64,000 nucleotides of DNA. Source: Nostoc sp. MS1 (GTDB lineage: Bacteria; Cyanobacteriota; Cyanobacteriia; Cyanobacteriales; Nostocaceae). Position 1 is the first letter of the stretch, and each line of letters opens with the position of its first letter. A program made the translations under genes and the position numbers. This document shows, piece by piece, positions 24,317 to 33,795 of this stretch. Where the stretch lies: positions 3,469,501-3,533,500 of the forward strand of contig NZ_AP023441.1 in the NCBI RefSeq assembly GCF_019976755.1, written 5' to 3'. Under the pieces are notes generated by a model that searched no databases, was not told the DNA's origin, and saw only the letters and a program-made list of their open reading frames with translations.

Positions 24317-25162
24317 CTAAACTAAATAACTGGTATTTGGCACAATCGGGAAAAAAGCATATTCATACCAAGCAGTCCAGATAAAACTGCGAATCCAGCG
24401 ATCGCGTTTTTCTTGGCTTAACTCATAAGCAAAAGCTCCGCGAGATTCATCAATGGAAGATAGGTGTGAATTACAGCCGCAACCATGTTGATAAGTAAAA
24501 CCATATTTAGAAGCGATACTCTGCACCTTCATTTGCATAGCAAATACTTTACCTGCATGAAGTATGGCATCCCAAGAACGCTTATGTTCTATGTCTCGCT
24601 TGTCAAATCTTAGAGCGCGTTCTTCAAATATATGATCTCGGTAAATGGGTGCTAGATGGACATGATAAAAGCTGGCTGGTAACTCGTAACCAAATTCTTG
24701 GAATAGTTCTAAGCCAATCCGCGCTACTTTGGTGTAATCTGCATCCAAAGATTCTGCGTCTTGCAGAATTTGCTCAAAGTTGGGATAGTTATGAGTCATG
24801 AAATCATAACCGTAAAATTCAAGGGTTTCGCGTGCCAATTGTCCAAATAGCTGACAAAATGAGGTCTTGAGGTGGCTTAGTTCTGGACGTTCGTTAAATA
24901 AGTCAACATCACCATGCTCTAGCTTGTATAAAAATAACTGCGCCATCTCCACATAAATTTGTGGTTTGGTGAGTCCAACCTTGGCTGTACCTTGAGCAAT
25001 GTCTTGCCATACAACAGGTAATTGAACTACAGGAACAGCATTTTCCCCAACAATAACCGCAAAACTTGGGATTTCTAGAATCTGCATTGACAAGTTCCGT
25101 AATAAATTTTTTAATTTATCCTTTGTTGTTATAGCAGTTGCCTGATGTTTCAGGATATACAT
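24317..25162 (-). CDS. Conserved-looking protein of unknown function
   Basis: The 281-residue frame has no signal peptide. A later in-frame ATG at 25087 (MQILEIPSFAVIVGENAVPVV) has a GGAA about 9 nt before it and is a plausible alternative start giving 256 residues. The protein is rich in aromatic residues and His. It contains a compact HGCGCNSH segment near residue 230, which could bind a metal, and DIEHKRSWDAILHAGK before it. I recognise no family. It lies upstream of no obvious partner on its strand. Confidence 0.6.
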   Translation of the reverse strand: MYILKHQATAITTKDKLKNLLRNLSMQILEIPSFAVIVGENAVPVVQLPVVWQDIAQGTAKVGLTKPQIYVEMAQLFLYKLEHGDVDLFNERPELSHLKTSFCQLFGQLARETLEFYGYDFMTHNYPNFEQILQDAESLDADYTKVARIGLELFQEFGYELPASFYHVHLAPIYRDHIFEERALRFDKRDIEHKRSWDAILHAGKVFAMQMKVQSIASKYGFTYQHGCGCNSHLSSIDESRGAFAYELSQEKRDRWIRSFIWTAWYEYAFFPIVPNTSYLV

Positions 25163-25214
25163 TAAGTCAGGAAACCGTTACCTGTTTTCTGCTATTTTTC
25201 TGCATCGCCTTTAT

Positions 25215-25490
25215 TTACAAGTTTTGATACACTTCATTATCATTGCGTTTACCGACACGAAACACATCTACTAATTTGGCTTCATCATCAATAGTGTAGA
25301 GAATCCTATACTCACCTTGATCAACGCGATATCCACCCTCATAACCTTTGAGAGCTTTATAATCTTGGGGTCTGGGTGTTCCTTGGAGAGAAAAAATTTT
25401 AGAGACGACTTGCTTGAACTGTTTTGCTTGTAACTCTAAAAGGTCTTTTTCGGCAGTTTTGGCAATTCTCAAGGTATAACGGTCACTCAT
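25215..25490 (-). CDS. RelE/ParE-family toxin
   Basis: The 91-residue basic protein begins MSDRYTLRIAKTAEKDLLEL. It has the typical RelE-like core GYRVDQGEYRILYTIDDEAK and ends KRNDNEVYQNL. Family members cut mRNA in the ribosome or poison gyrase. Its start overlaps the stop of the antitoxin gene by 8 nt, which couples the two. Confidence 0.88.
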   Translation of the reverse strand: MSDRYTLRIAKTAEKDLLELQAKQFKQVVSKIFSLQGTPRPQDYKALKGYEGGYRVDQGEYRILYTIDDEAKLVDVFRVGKRNDNEVYQNL

Positions 25491-25737
25491 GAGAATGTTG
25501 AGTAATCACGGCTTCTAAAGTTGTAAAGCCTTCGTTTTCTGCAATGGCTTGTCTCAAATTTGCTGAATCTATAGCATCTTCTATGGCTTCTAACCGCTTT
25601 AAGTCTTCTAATCCAATTACTGCTACTACAGGCTTACCATGCCTTTCTATCAAAATGCGCTCTTTTCCATACTCTACGCGATTGATAATTTCTTGGAATT
25701 TGGCACGGGCTTCGGTGGCGCTAACGGGATCTGACAT
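25483..25737 (-). CDS. Phd/YefM-family antitoxin
   Basis: The 84-residue protein begins MSDPVSATEARAKFQEIINR, the DNA-binding and dimerising half of Phd/YefM antitoxins (GKERILIERHGKPVVAVIG). A C-terminal tail would wrap the toxin. I prefer the ATG at 25737 to the TTG at 25752, which lies inside an upstream palindrome. No strong ribosome-binding site is visible. The antitoxin comes first in the operon and probably represses it. Confidence 0.85.
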   Translation of the reverse strand: MSDPVSATEARAKFQEIINRVEYGKERILIERHGKPVVAVIGLEDLKRLEAIEDAIDSANLRQAIAENEGFTTLEAVITQHSHE

Positions 25738-25742
25738 AGGTA

Positions 25743-25772
25743 AAATATACAAATTTTACATTTTGTATATTT
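25743..25772. promoter_or_regulatory. Palindromic operator of the toxin-antitoxin operon
   Basis: A perfect 11-bp inverted repeat AAATATACAAA / TTTGTATATTT has an 8-nt spacer and ends 6 bp before the antitoxin ATG. Its position and symmetry fit autorepression by the Phd-type antitoxin. Confidence 0.65.
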
Positions 25773-25855
25773 ATTCTATCAAAATGATCATCTGTATGAA
25801 AAAAGATGTAATTCAGCCGTGAGGAAAAGGATCACGGGCTGAAAATCTGCAAAAA

Positions 25856-27034
25856 TCACTTTAAAAAATACTTATAAGCAGCGTAAGCCATAGTTACTAC
25901 TCCTGTGACAATGGCAGATTCATCAACTTCAAATTCAGGGTGATGTAGAGGATGGTTAATAATTCGTTCAGGGTAGCCTACACCCAAACGGAACATCGAA
26001 CCAGGAACCTGTTCTAGATACACAGAAAAATCTTCCGCACCTAAAGATGGTTCTGGTAACACCTGAACGCGATCGCTAGTCCAAGCTTCTTCACCTGCGG
26101 CTTGAAACAACTGCGTCAGCCCATAATCATTGTAAACACCGGGAACACCTTGACGATAGTTGACTTGATAACGCGCTCCGTAAGAATGGCAAACATTGGC
26201 GACAATTTTTTCAATCCAGTTGGGAAGTTGGGCGCGGGTTTCTGGATGGAGCGATCGCACCGTTCCTAACAACTGTACTTTATCTGCAATCACATTCGGC
26301 GCTCTCCCGCCAGTAATTTTGCCAATAGTCAACACCACAGGACGCAAGGGATTTTGTGTACGGCTAATCGCTTGTTGCAAAGCAGAAATTACCTGTGCCG
26401 CAATCCAAATTGCATCCACAGCCTCGTGCGGACGCGCACCATGTCCAGATTCGCCAATAATCACAATTTCCAAATCATCCGCCGCCGCCGTTAAAGCACC
26501 ATAACGTACCCCAATCGAACCAGCCGGAATCGAAGGGAAAACATGAATCCCTAAAATAGCGGAAACATCCTTTATAGCCCCATCTGCAACCATCCAGCTT
26601 GCGCCTTGAGCAATTTCTTCCGCAGGCTGAAACAAAAACCGTACATTTCCGCCTAACTCCTCCCCCACTTGGGAAAGTACCATTGCGGTTCCCAAACCTA
26701 CCGTAGTGTGGATATCATGACCGCAAGCGTGCATCACCCCTTCTGTACGAGAAGCGTATTCCAACCCCGTACATTCTTGAATAGGTAGGGCATCCATATC
26801 GGTACGAATTGCCAGGAAATTATGATTTTTCTCTGTAACTTGCAATTCACCAACGACACCAGTTTTACCGACACCTTCTTGTACACGTAAGCCACTGGAA
26901 GATAACACACCCGCCACAAAGGCAGCAGTTTGATATTCTTGTCCACTCAGTTCTGGATGGGAGTGGATATGACGACGAATTTCAATCAGGCGAGGCGCTA
27001 GTTTTGTGGCTAATTCTTTAATACGGGTCAGCAT
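25856..27034 (-). CDS. M20-family amidohydrolase/carboxypeptidase
   Basis: The 392-residue protein has the M20D metal-site motifs: DMDALPIQE near residue 82, MHACGHDIHTT near 103, and QPAEEIAQGA near 140. A dimerisation insert and a late LGAEDFSVYLE follow. This group (HipO, IAA-amino-acid hydrolase, N-acetyl-L-amino acid amidohydrolase) removes acyl groups from amino acids. It should be cytoplasmic; there is no signal peptide. It is a single gene. The 217 bp before it and the glycosyltransferase hold nothing recognisable. Confidence 0.9.
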   Translation of the reverse strand: MLTRIKELATKLAPRLIEIRRHIHSHPELSGQEYQTAAFVAGVLSSSGLRVQEGVGKTGVVGELQVTEKNHNFLAIRTDMDALPIQECTGLEYASRTEGVMHACGHDIHTTVGLGTAMVLSQVGEELGGNVRFLFQPAEEIAQGASWMVADGAIKDVSAILGIHVFPSIPAGSIGVRYGALTAAADDLEIVIIGESGHGARPHEAVDAIWIAAQVISALQQAISRTQNPLRPVVLTIGKITGGRAPNVIADKVQLLGTVRSLHPETRAQLPNWIEKIVANVCHSYGARYQVNYRQGVPGVYNDYGLTQLFQAAGEEAWTSDRVQVLPEPSLGAEDFSVYLEQVPGSMFRLGVGYPERIINHPLHHPEFEVDESAIVTGVVTMAYAAYKYFLK

Positions 27035-27252
27035 TACTTAATTTTAGTTAACAGTCTTAGTTTCCATGATAAGAGCGGTCTAAGAAATGGGGAGGGAAGA
27101 ATAGCTACAAACAAAGAAAAATTAGCTTTTAATGAAAAAAAGCACACAGGCTTAGGGACTTCCGACTATAAAAATATCCAACTGCGAGGGGAAGCGAGGG
27201 AACCAGGGAGCAGGAGAGCTATTTACCAATTAACTAGCAAATCAATTAATTA

Positions 27253-28647
27253 CTAAACCAAGCCACTTTGTAAAATAGCTTTTAAATTGTATGTAATTAG
27301 TATATTGGCAAAAATACAACTTATAAAAACTATAATTGAGGTAAATCTACTAATAAATAAAACTTTTTTGATTCCCAGTACTTCTTGAATAAAAATAGGT
27401 GCAAATGCCATAGATACTAAAATTATAAATATGTATTTATATCCTTTAATACTTAATAAGTAAAAATCTGACCAGGGATTACCTAATCCATAATTTAAAC
27501 ACCAGGGGAAAATAAAAATAAGTATAACAGCGTAATTTAAAATAGATGGTTTTTTGATAAAATCACTAATAAAATATCCTGCACATATTAACAAAAATGG
27601 ATACAACGGAATTGTATACCAACAATAAAAATGACTCTGTGCGCCTGAAAATATTAACATAAAAAGGTATATTATAAAAGGTAGAAAAATTAATTGTATT
27701 TTATATTTATTTCTCAAATTTCTTATTTTATATGGAAGTGTTAGCCAACCAAGAATATACCAAGCATCTGTAAAAGGGAGATTTACTGATAATATCATTT
27801 CCTGCATGATAAGAATGCTATTGAAACGATGGGAATGTGATTTCAAAACAGCCAAAAACAATTTGTAATTATAAAACCAACCATAAACAAAATAAAGAGT
27901 AAAACCTAAAGCTCCAGCCGCCATAACTATTAAGCCGTCTTTATACTTCTTCTTGCATATAAGCATTAAAGATAAAGCGGCAACAATAGATAGACCAGTA
28001 ACTTTTACCAAAGGGGCAATGCTAGTTAGTGAAACAAGCATATAAAAATATATTCGTCGTGATGTATCTAAATACTTTAAAAAACAAAATAGACTAGCTA
28101 ATATTATTAAAATTAATAAATTTTCGCTAACTGCTAATCGGGATAAATATACAAATAAAGGATCAGTGGAAAATATCAAACTAGTAATGGTAGCTATTGT
28201 TGTATTAAATAATTTATTAGTAACAATATAAAACAGAAAAATTGATATACTAGTAAAGATAACACTTGGGATTCTAATTAAATCTGTAGTACAGTCCCAA
28301 AATGTATTAGCACCAAACAATATAGCAAAACCACCTACAATCAAGCCAAACAGAGGTGGATGATCAAACCAAGGAGTAACTAAATATAAATTCTTCTTAC
28401 CCAGCCACTCAATATTCACAAAAGTATTAGGGTCGTATGCACTAAGATAAGACCATGAAGTAGGCACATGATTTTGAATTAGACTCATTCCACTCCAGGC
28501 AAACGCATACTCATCAAATGTAAAATTACTGTAGGGAATTACACTATAGTTATAAACTCTTAACCATGTACCTAACATGGTAATAAGTAAAGCCAAGATT
28601 AAATTTTTATTATTTGAGATAATTTTTTTTAACAAATCAAAGTTCAT
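27253..28647 (-). CDS. Glycosyltransferase 39-like integral membrane protein
   Basis: The product is about 464 residues from the ATG at 28647. GAGAGA stands about 9 nt upstream; the longer frame to 28737 has no ribosome-binding site. It shows about 10-12 membrane helices. An early acidic loop with FTFDEYAFAWSGMS near residue 45 is the position of the catalytic Asp/Glu in GT39/PMT and ArnT-like enzymes, which transfer sugar from a polyprenyl phosphate outside the membrane. A second loop motif, WFDHPPLFG, is also typical. The acceptor is unknown. Base use is clearly more AT-rich than in neighbouring genes, which hints at transfer. Confidence 0.78.
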   Translation of the reverse strand: MNFDLLKKIISNNKNLILALLITMLGTWLRVYNYSVIPYSNFTFDEYAFAWSGMSLIQNHVPTSWSYLSAYDPNTFVNIEWLGKKNLYLVTPWFDHPPLFGLIVGGFAILFGANTFWDCTTDLIRIPSVIFTSISIFLFYIVTNKLFNTTIATITSLIFSTDPLFVYLSRLAVSENLLILIILASLFCFLKYLDTSRRIYFYMLVSLTSIAPLVKVTGLSIVAALSLMLICKKKYKDGLIVMAAGALGFTLYFVYGWFYNYKLFLAVLKSHSHRFNSILIMQEMILSVNLPFTDAWYILGWLTLPYKIRNLRNKYKIQLIFLPFIIYLFMLIFSGAQSHFYCWYTIPLYPFLLICAGYFISDFIKKPSILNYAVILIFIFPWCLNYGLGNPWSDFYLLSIKGYKYIFIILVSMAFAPIFIQEVLGIKKVLFISRFTSIIVFISCIFANILITYNLKAILQSGLV

Positions 28648-28859
28648 TTGTATGTATCTCTCTTGTTTAAAAGTTAAATCTGAAATAGTAAATATAAATT
28701 TATTGGCAAACAAGTGAGACTTTGTTATTGCTGGCATCAGCCATTAACTCAAACTTAGCGGCACTCTGGTTAATTTAAGGAGCAATTATTAGCTGATCTA
28801 TACTTAATTACTGTAAATATTACTGATGACTGGCTTTTAGGGATAAATATTACAAATGT

Positions 28860-29708
28860 TTATATCTGTTTAAACATAATATTACAGGCAACTCTGAAAC
28901 CGCAAGTATTTGTTCTTATATGAGGCTGATAATTAGTGCGAGAAGCACAACGACAGTTGGCTAAATTGGCTAACCATGAACCTCCCCGTAGCACCAGGTA
29001 TTTATCATTTCTCGAACTTATCCATACACGGCCATCTTTCGGCGCTTTGTTGTAACTAGGATGCCAAGTATCAGCACACCATTCATAGACACAGCCGTGC
29101 ATATCATATAAACCAAAAGCGTTAGGGTAAAAGCTGCCTACTGGCAGAATTTTAGTAGTTTGGGCATTTGCCAACTTTTTGGTTATCGTTTCCCCAAAGT
29201 AAAACGGTGTTTGAGTGCTGGCGCGACAAGCATATTCCCATTCTGCTTCACTAGGTAATCGATATTTTCTCCCTGTTTTCGCCGTTAATCTGTCACAAAA
29301 TTCTCCAGCCTCAAACCATGAAATTGATTCCACAGGTAAGTTATCTCCTGCAAAAAAAGATGGATTTGGTTTGAGTTGACAATTAATCATGGGGATGAAA
29401 GCTACTGCTTTCCACTGGGCTTGAGTCACTGGATATTTACTCATAAAGAAGGGCTTAATAGTCACTTCATGCTGAGGAGTTTCTTCTTTCTGCCCTTCTT
29501 CCTTTGGGGAACCCATCATAAATGTCCCCCCAGGAACATAGACCATTTCTATAGTGACATTTCTACCTATGTCTTCCAAAAAATACTGGGCTTGGTGTTT
29601 TTCTTTTTTGACTTCTTGACCTTGACTATCAACCGTTACTACATCAAACTCAAATGTTCTTACCAAATTTTCTTGATAATATCCGAGTGTAAATTCTGGG
29701 TTACTCAT
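28860..29708 (-). CDS. SUMF1/formylglycine-generating-enzyme-like protein
   Basis: The 282-residue protein has the family core YVPGGTFMMGSPKEE, then PVTQAQWKAV, PVESISWFEAGEFC, RLPSEAEWEYACRA, YDMHGCVYEWCADTW and LRGGSWLANLANCRCASR. In true FGly-generating enzymes two Cys in the last segment bind copper and oxidise a sulphatase Cys. Here the first is replaced and only the NCRC pair remains, so FGly chemistry is doubtful. Many bacterial relatives bind or modify other targets. It is followed by, and probably co-transcribed with, nothing on its 3' side. The ATP-grasp gene lies 37 bp upstream on the same strand. Confidence 0.82.
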   Translation of the reverse strand: MSNPEFTLGYYQENLVRTFEFDVVTVDSQGQEVKKEKHQAQYFLEDIGRNVTIEMVYVPGGTFMMGSPKEEGQKEETPQHEVTIKPFFMSKYPVTQAQWKAVAFIPMINCQLKPNPSFFAGDNLPVESISWFEAGEFCDRLTAKTGRKYRLPSEAEWEYACRASTQTPFYFGETITKKLANAQTTKILPVGSFYPNAFGLYDMHGCVYEWCADTWHPSYNKAPKDGRVWISSRNDKYLVLRGGSWLANLANCRCASRTNYQPHIRTNTCGFRVACNIMFKQI

Positions 29709-29745
29709 ACTTAGGTAAATGCCAATTTATATCACTGTATTTGAG

Positions 29746-30570
29746 CTAATCATTAACAGTTTCATAATCGTCTAAAGCTGCTTTTGCACCAAATTCTATG
29801 ATTAAACTTGAATCACATCCATACTCACCACTACAGCTATAGGAACCAAGTTCTAATACATAAAGTTCTCCTGCTGATTCACAAATGTCTAGGGTGTAAA
29901 GAGATTCTGGATACCAATTTACTGATTTTAATACGTTATTTACATAACTTTCTAAATATCCGCCGTTAATTGTTTCATTGATTCTTTCCTCACCAACTAG
30001 ATAAAGTGAACCAGTAATAACTTGATTTTTATAAACAAAAAATCTCCATTCTTTAGTAATTGGTTGTTTACCGCTCACTAGGACTAAAGTTGTCTCATCT
30101 CTTTTGAGTTCACTACCTAAACCCGCCATAGTATTTAACTTCTTAAGATTAAATACTCCGGCGCGAAAGGATTTCATATTGCTGTCTGGTCTGATAAATA
30201 AATCACCATCAGAACCAAAATATTCCAGAATCTCCTCTTGTCTACGGATGAGTTCACCTAAAGTAAGTAAAAAATATTTTTTATTAAGTAAGTATTGACC
30301 GAAATAAGTGTAATAGGTAGAACATCGTAAATTCCGTTCATCTAAATAAGCACCGGGAACCCAAGAAGTTCGTAAAATATTGCGTCCTAAATTTAAAGTT
30401 CCTCGAAATAAAACACAATCATTATCAGGAAAATATTGATGTGCATCTTTAGGGTGAAATGTGAGGTATTTTATTTCCTTATAAAAATATCCTTGTCTTT
30501 TCAATTCCTCTAATATTTGCTCATCAGCATCAAAAATGTATCTTTCAATTAACCAGTTTACTTTTGTCAT
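29746..30570 (-). CDS. ATP-grasp-like protein (DUF4343 type)
   Basis: The 274-residue protein has an ATP-grasp-like region: GDLFIRPDSNMKSF with a binding Arg/Lys, ITKEWRFFVYKNQVITGS and YTLDICESAGELYVLELGSYS, where the last acid/Asn group would hold Mg-ATP. Proteins of this type ligate a carboxylate to an amine or thiol; partners are unknown. The start codon is formed by a TAATGAC heptamer-repeat sequence. It is the first gene of a likely two-gene unit with the SUMF-like gene 37 bp downstream. Confidence 0.75.
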   Translation of the reverse strand: MTKVNWLIERYIFDADEQILEELKRQGYFYKEIKYLTFHPKDAHQYFPDNDCVLFRGTLNLGRNILRTSWVPGAYLDERNLRCSTYYTYFGQYLLNKKYFLLTLGELIRRQEEILEYFGSDGDLFIRPDSNMKSFRAGVFNLKKLNTMAGLGSELKRDETTLVLVSGKQPITKEWRFFVYKNQVITGSLYLVGEERINETINGGYLESYVNNVLKSVNWYPESLYTLDICESAGELYVLELGSYSCSGEYGCDSSLIIEFGAKAALDDYETVND

Positions 30571-30777
30571 TAGTCGTTAGTCAACAGTCCATAGTCCATA
30601 GTCCACAGTTATTAACTATTCTCCCTTGTCTCCCTCATCTCCCTCCGCTCCCCATTCCCCAATATCCAAAACACGTTGCATAATTGTTAGGAAGTGGCAA
30701 CCTCTAACTTAACAGAGGTGTCTTACCTTGAGTTGTGGACTTGATAGTCCAGAGCTACAAACAGATACTAGGACTAG

Positions 30778-31932
30778 ATGATCAGCATGAAATTTCAACT
30801 GTTGTTAGGCTCTTTATTGTCCCAGATTAAAGTCCGTCATTGGTGGCTAGGTATCTTATTGTGGATCGCTTTGGTTGCCCCAGCTCAAGCCTCTGTCATC
30901 CTGCGCGTGGCAATTGAGAGGGGAGTTAATCAAGCTAGAGTAGGCAGTTCGACGACGGCAATTGTGAAAGACAGTACAGGGCGTACTTTGGGACAATTGC
31001 CAGCCATGAGTGCTTTTTATGCCCAAGCTGTTCCTGGGGGAGTGGCTTTAGATAAATGGCAGTCTGGTTTATTTTGGATTGAGCCATCGGGGAAAGGATT
31101 TGTTTATATTGGCGATCGCTGGTTTCGTGGTAGAACTTTAGTAGTTCCCACCGAAAAAGGTATAGATGTCGTTAACTGGGTAGATTTAGAAGAATATCTC
31201 TATAGTGTAGTGGGTGGAGAAATGAGTTCTAGCTGGCCTGATGAAGCGTTAAAAGCGCAGGCGATCGCAGCTCGTACTTATGCACTATACAAGCGAGAAC
31301 AACAGCGCACTAACCCAGTCTACGATTTAGGTGATACCCCAGATCGCTGGCAGATTTATCAAGGGGTCAGTAGCGAATCGCCTAAAACCTACGCCGCCGT
31401 TGATGCTACAGCCGGACAAGTTTTAACTTATAACAATAGTCTAATTCTTTCGGTCTTTCATGCCTGTTCTGGTGGACACACCGAAAACGTAGAAGATGTT
31501 TGGAGTAATTCTCTACCTTATCTGCGTGCTGTTGAGGACTATGACCAAAACGTTAAGGAATGTATTTGGCAAAAAACTTTTACCCCGGCGGAAATTAGCG
31601 CCAGAATTGCTGGTATAGGTAATGTTAAAGATATAGTTCCTGAATCTTTTTCCCCATACCGCAGCGTGAAAGCTTTAAGAGTAGTAGGTGATAAGGGTAC
31701 AAAGGTTCTACGAGGGGAAGAAGTGCGTACAGCCCTGAGACTCAGAAGCACCCGCTTTAACGTCACTAGAGGCGCAGATGGTAGTTTTACCCTGCAAGGT
31801 GCTGGTTTCGGTCATGGCTTAGGCATGAGTCAATGGGGTGCTTATAATTTAGCTTTACGCGGTGCTAATTACTTGCAAATACTAGGGCATTACTATCGTG
31901 GTGTCTCCCTCACACCTATTAAGGCAAAGTAA
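30778..31932 (+). CDS. SpoIID/LytB-family amidase-enhancer or glycosyl hydrolase-like protein
   Basis: The 384-residue protein has an N-terminal signal or anchor helix (WWLGILLWIALVAPAQA). The SpoIID domain follows: YLYSVVGGEMSSSWPDEALK, QAIAARTYALYKR, HACSGGHTENVEDVW and GAGFGHGLGMSQWGAY near the end. Firmicute SpoIID is a lytic transglycosylase acting on peptidoglycan. Cyanobacterial members lack the sporulation context and probably remodel the wall in the periplasm. A second in-frame ATG at 30787 is possible. It is a single gene. Confidence 0.88.
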   Translation: MISMKFQLLLGSLLSQIKVRHWWLGILLWIALVAPAQASVILRVAIERGVNQARVGSSTTAIVKDSTGRTLGQLPAMSAFYAQAVPGGVALDKWQSGLFWIEPSGKGFVYIGDRWFRGRTLVVPTEKGIDVVNWVDLEEYLYSVVGGEMSSSWPDEALKAQAIAARTYALYKREQQRTNPVYDLGDTPDRWQIYQGVSSESPKTYAAVDATAGQVLTYNNSLILSVFHACSGGHTENVEDVWSNSLPYLRAVEDYDQNVKECIWQKTFTPAEISARIAGIGNVKDIVPESFSPYRSVKALRVVGDKGTKVLRGEEVRTALRLRSTRFNVTRGADGSFTLQGAGFGHGLGMSQWGAYNLALRGANYLQILGHYYRGVSLTPIKAK

Positions 31933-32139
31933 AATAGAGTGATGAGTGCTGAGTTGGGAGTGCTGAGTAATAAATCTCCCACCCTGCGGGAAGCAAGCTA
32001 CATCTCCCCCCACTCCCTCATCTCCCTCATCACTCATCTCCAAGCGTATATGAGCCAAGTTGTAAAAATTAATTAATTCTCTGCAACAGGCGGTTTTGTT
32101 TAGATACTTTATATACTCATCTAGTACAAAATTCCGTCC

Positions 32140-33267
32140 ATGCGCCTGACTTCGCTTGATGTATTTCGTGGTATTACAATTGCAGGGATGATTCTCGTCA
32201 ATATGGCGGGAGTTGCAGATGATGTTTATCCCCCTTTAGCTCATGCAGACTGGCATGGTTGCACACCAACTGATTTAGTATTTCCCTTTTTCTTATTCAT
32301 TGTCGGTGTAGCAATGACTTTTTCTTTATCCAAGTACACCCAGGAGAATAAACCGAACTCTGCGGTATATGGGCGTATCTTCCGCCGCGCTGCTATTCTC
32401 TTTGTTTTAGGTTTATTACTTAATGGTTTTTGGAATAAGGGTATATGGACGTTTGATTTAAGTAACATACGTATCATGGGAGTATTACAGCGTATCAGTC
32501 TCAGTTACCTATTCGCTTCCTTAGCAGTCCTTAAACTACCGCGCAAAGGACAATGGATACTTGCAGGCGTTTTACTTGTCGGCTATTGGTTAGCAATGAT
32601 GTACATTCCTGTACCTGGTTATGGTGCTGGTGTGTTGACAAGAGAAGGTAATTTTGGAGCTTATATTGACAGATTAATTATACCAAAGGTGCATCTGTAT
32701 GCTGGTGATGGTTTCAAAAATTTGGGCGATCCAGAAGGACTTTTCAGCACAATTCCTGCCATTGTTAGCGTATTGGCTGGTTATTTTACCGGGGATTGGA
32801 TACGTAAACAGCCAGTACAGACACGTACAAGTGTAGGATTAGCATTATTTGGTATCGGTTGTTTAATTATTGGTTGGGCTTGGGGTTGGGTATTTCCAAT
32901 TAATAAAAAGATATGGACTAGTTCTTATGTTGTATTTACTAGCGGTTGGGCTTTATTACTTTTAGCAGCTTGTTATGAGCTAATTGAAGTCAGATTAATT
33001 AAACGCTGGAGTAAACCCTTTGAAATTATGGGGTTAAATGCGATCGCTGTTTTTGTCGCATCAGTTCTATTAATCAAAATTCTCGTCAAAACCAAAATCG
33101 GCACAGGTGATACAGCCCCCAGTGCTTACAACTGGATATACCAAAACCTTTTCGCCTCCTGGGCTGGAACCTTCAACGGCTCACTATTATTCGCCTTAGT
33201 TACGGTTTTGTTATGGTGGGCTGTCGCCGTCCTCATGTATCGCCAGCGTTGGTTCCTCAAGGTTTAA
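32140..33267 (+). CDS. NagX/HGSNAT-like acyltransferase (DUF5009) membrane protein
   Basis: The 375-residue protein begins RLTSLDVFRGITIAGMILVN and continues HADWHGCTPTDLVFPFFLFI, the family hallmark with the His thought to take part in acyl transfer in the human lysosomal homologue. About ten membrane helices are visible. Family members transfer acetyl groups across a membrane to glucosamine-type sugars. The acceptor in cyanobacteria is unknown. It is a single gene with an AT-rich leader. Confidence 0.82.
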   Translation: MRLTSLDVFRGITIAGMILVNMAGVADDVYPPLAHADWHGCTPTDLVFPFFLFIVGVAMTFSLSKYTQENKPNSAVYGRIFRRAAILFVLGLLLNGFWNKGIWTFDLSNIRIMGVLQRISLSYLFASLAVLKLPRKGQWILAGVLLVGYWLAMMYIPVPGYGAGVLTREGNFGAYIDRLIIPKVHLYAGDGFKNLGDPEGLFSTIPAIVSVLAGYFTGDWIRKQPVQTRTSVGLALFGIGCLIIGWAWGWVFPINKKIWTSSYVVFTSGWALLLLAACYELIEVRLIKRWSKPFEIMGLNAIAVFVASVLLIKILVKTKIGTGDTAPSAYNWIYQNLFASWAGTFNGSLLFALVTVLLWWAVAVLMYRQRWFLKV

Positions 33268-33795
33268 ATTAATTAACCCTAAAATCAATTCACAAGCTAA
33301 AACTGCTGAATATGTAAGCTACGACACATTAAATTGACACAATTACTAATAAGATTCTTTGAGCGTTGGCAGTCGACGCTCAAAAAATCAAATGTGCAGC
33401 CATAAAAAAAGGTTTGGCTCACCACCAAACCTATCTATAAATCCAGTGCATAACAACATCCCAAATAAATGTACCTTTAATTTCCAGGCGATCGCATCTT
33501 CCTATAGACTGTATCTAAACGCTAAAAAAGCTGATTTTACTCACTTTATAGTATTAATAATTACATATAAGGCAGTTTAATCTGTCTTTTTTTATGAATT
33601 ATGAAAAATGTGCTTTGAAGAAAGGTGTCAAGACTGGTTTTATTGCTATACCGACATAACACATAACAGTGTTACAAAATATCTACTGTAAAGATTTTAT
33701 ATAATTTGACTGAATCTGTCCTTCAATACCACAAAAATTAAATAATTATATTTATAAATCAATACTTTTCTCATATACCAATTTTGCAACCATCT
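33268..33795. other. Intergenic region with palindrome and reverse-strand terminator
   Basis: About 530 bp. It holds a GAGCGT...ACGCTC palindrome at 33361-33381 and a strong reverse-strand terminator at 33404-33432. A HIP1-containing stretch at about 33485-33700 could be a leftward transcript ending at that terminator. A 73-codon forward open frame (33359-33580) crosses both hairpins and is not supported as a gene. Confidence 0.55.
33404..33432 (-). terminator. Reverse-strand intrinsic terminator without an annotated gene
   Basis: On the reverse strand, AGGTTTGG-loop(7)-CCAAACCT is followed directly by seven T. It is textbook in form, but no reverse-strand gene lies to its right before the next forward gene, so it probably ends a non-coding transcript. 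Confidence 0.7.

Noticed and set aside
33359..33580. 73-codon forward frame
   Set aside because: It runs through two hairpins including a reverse-strand terminator and has no start signal.
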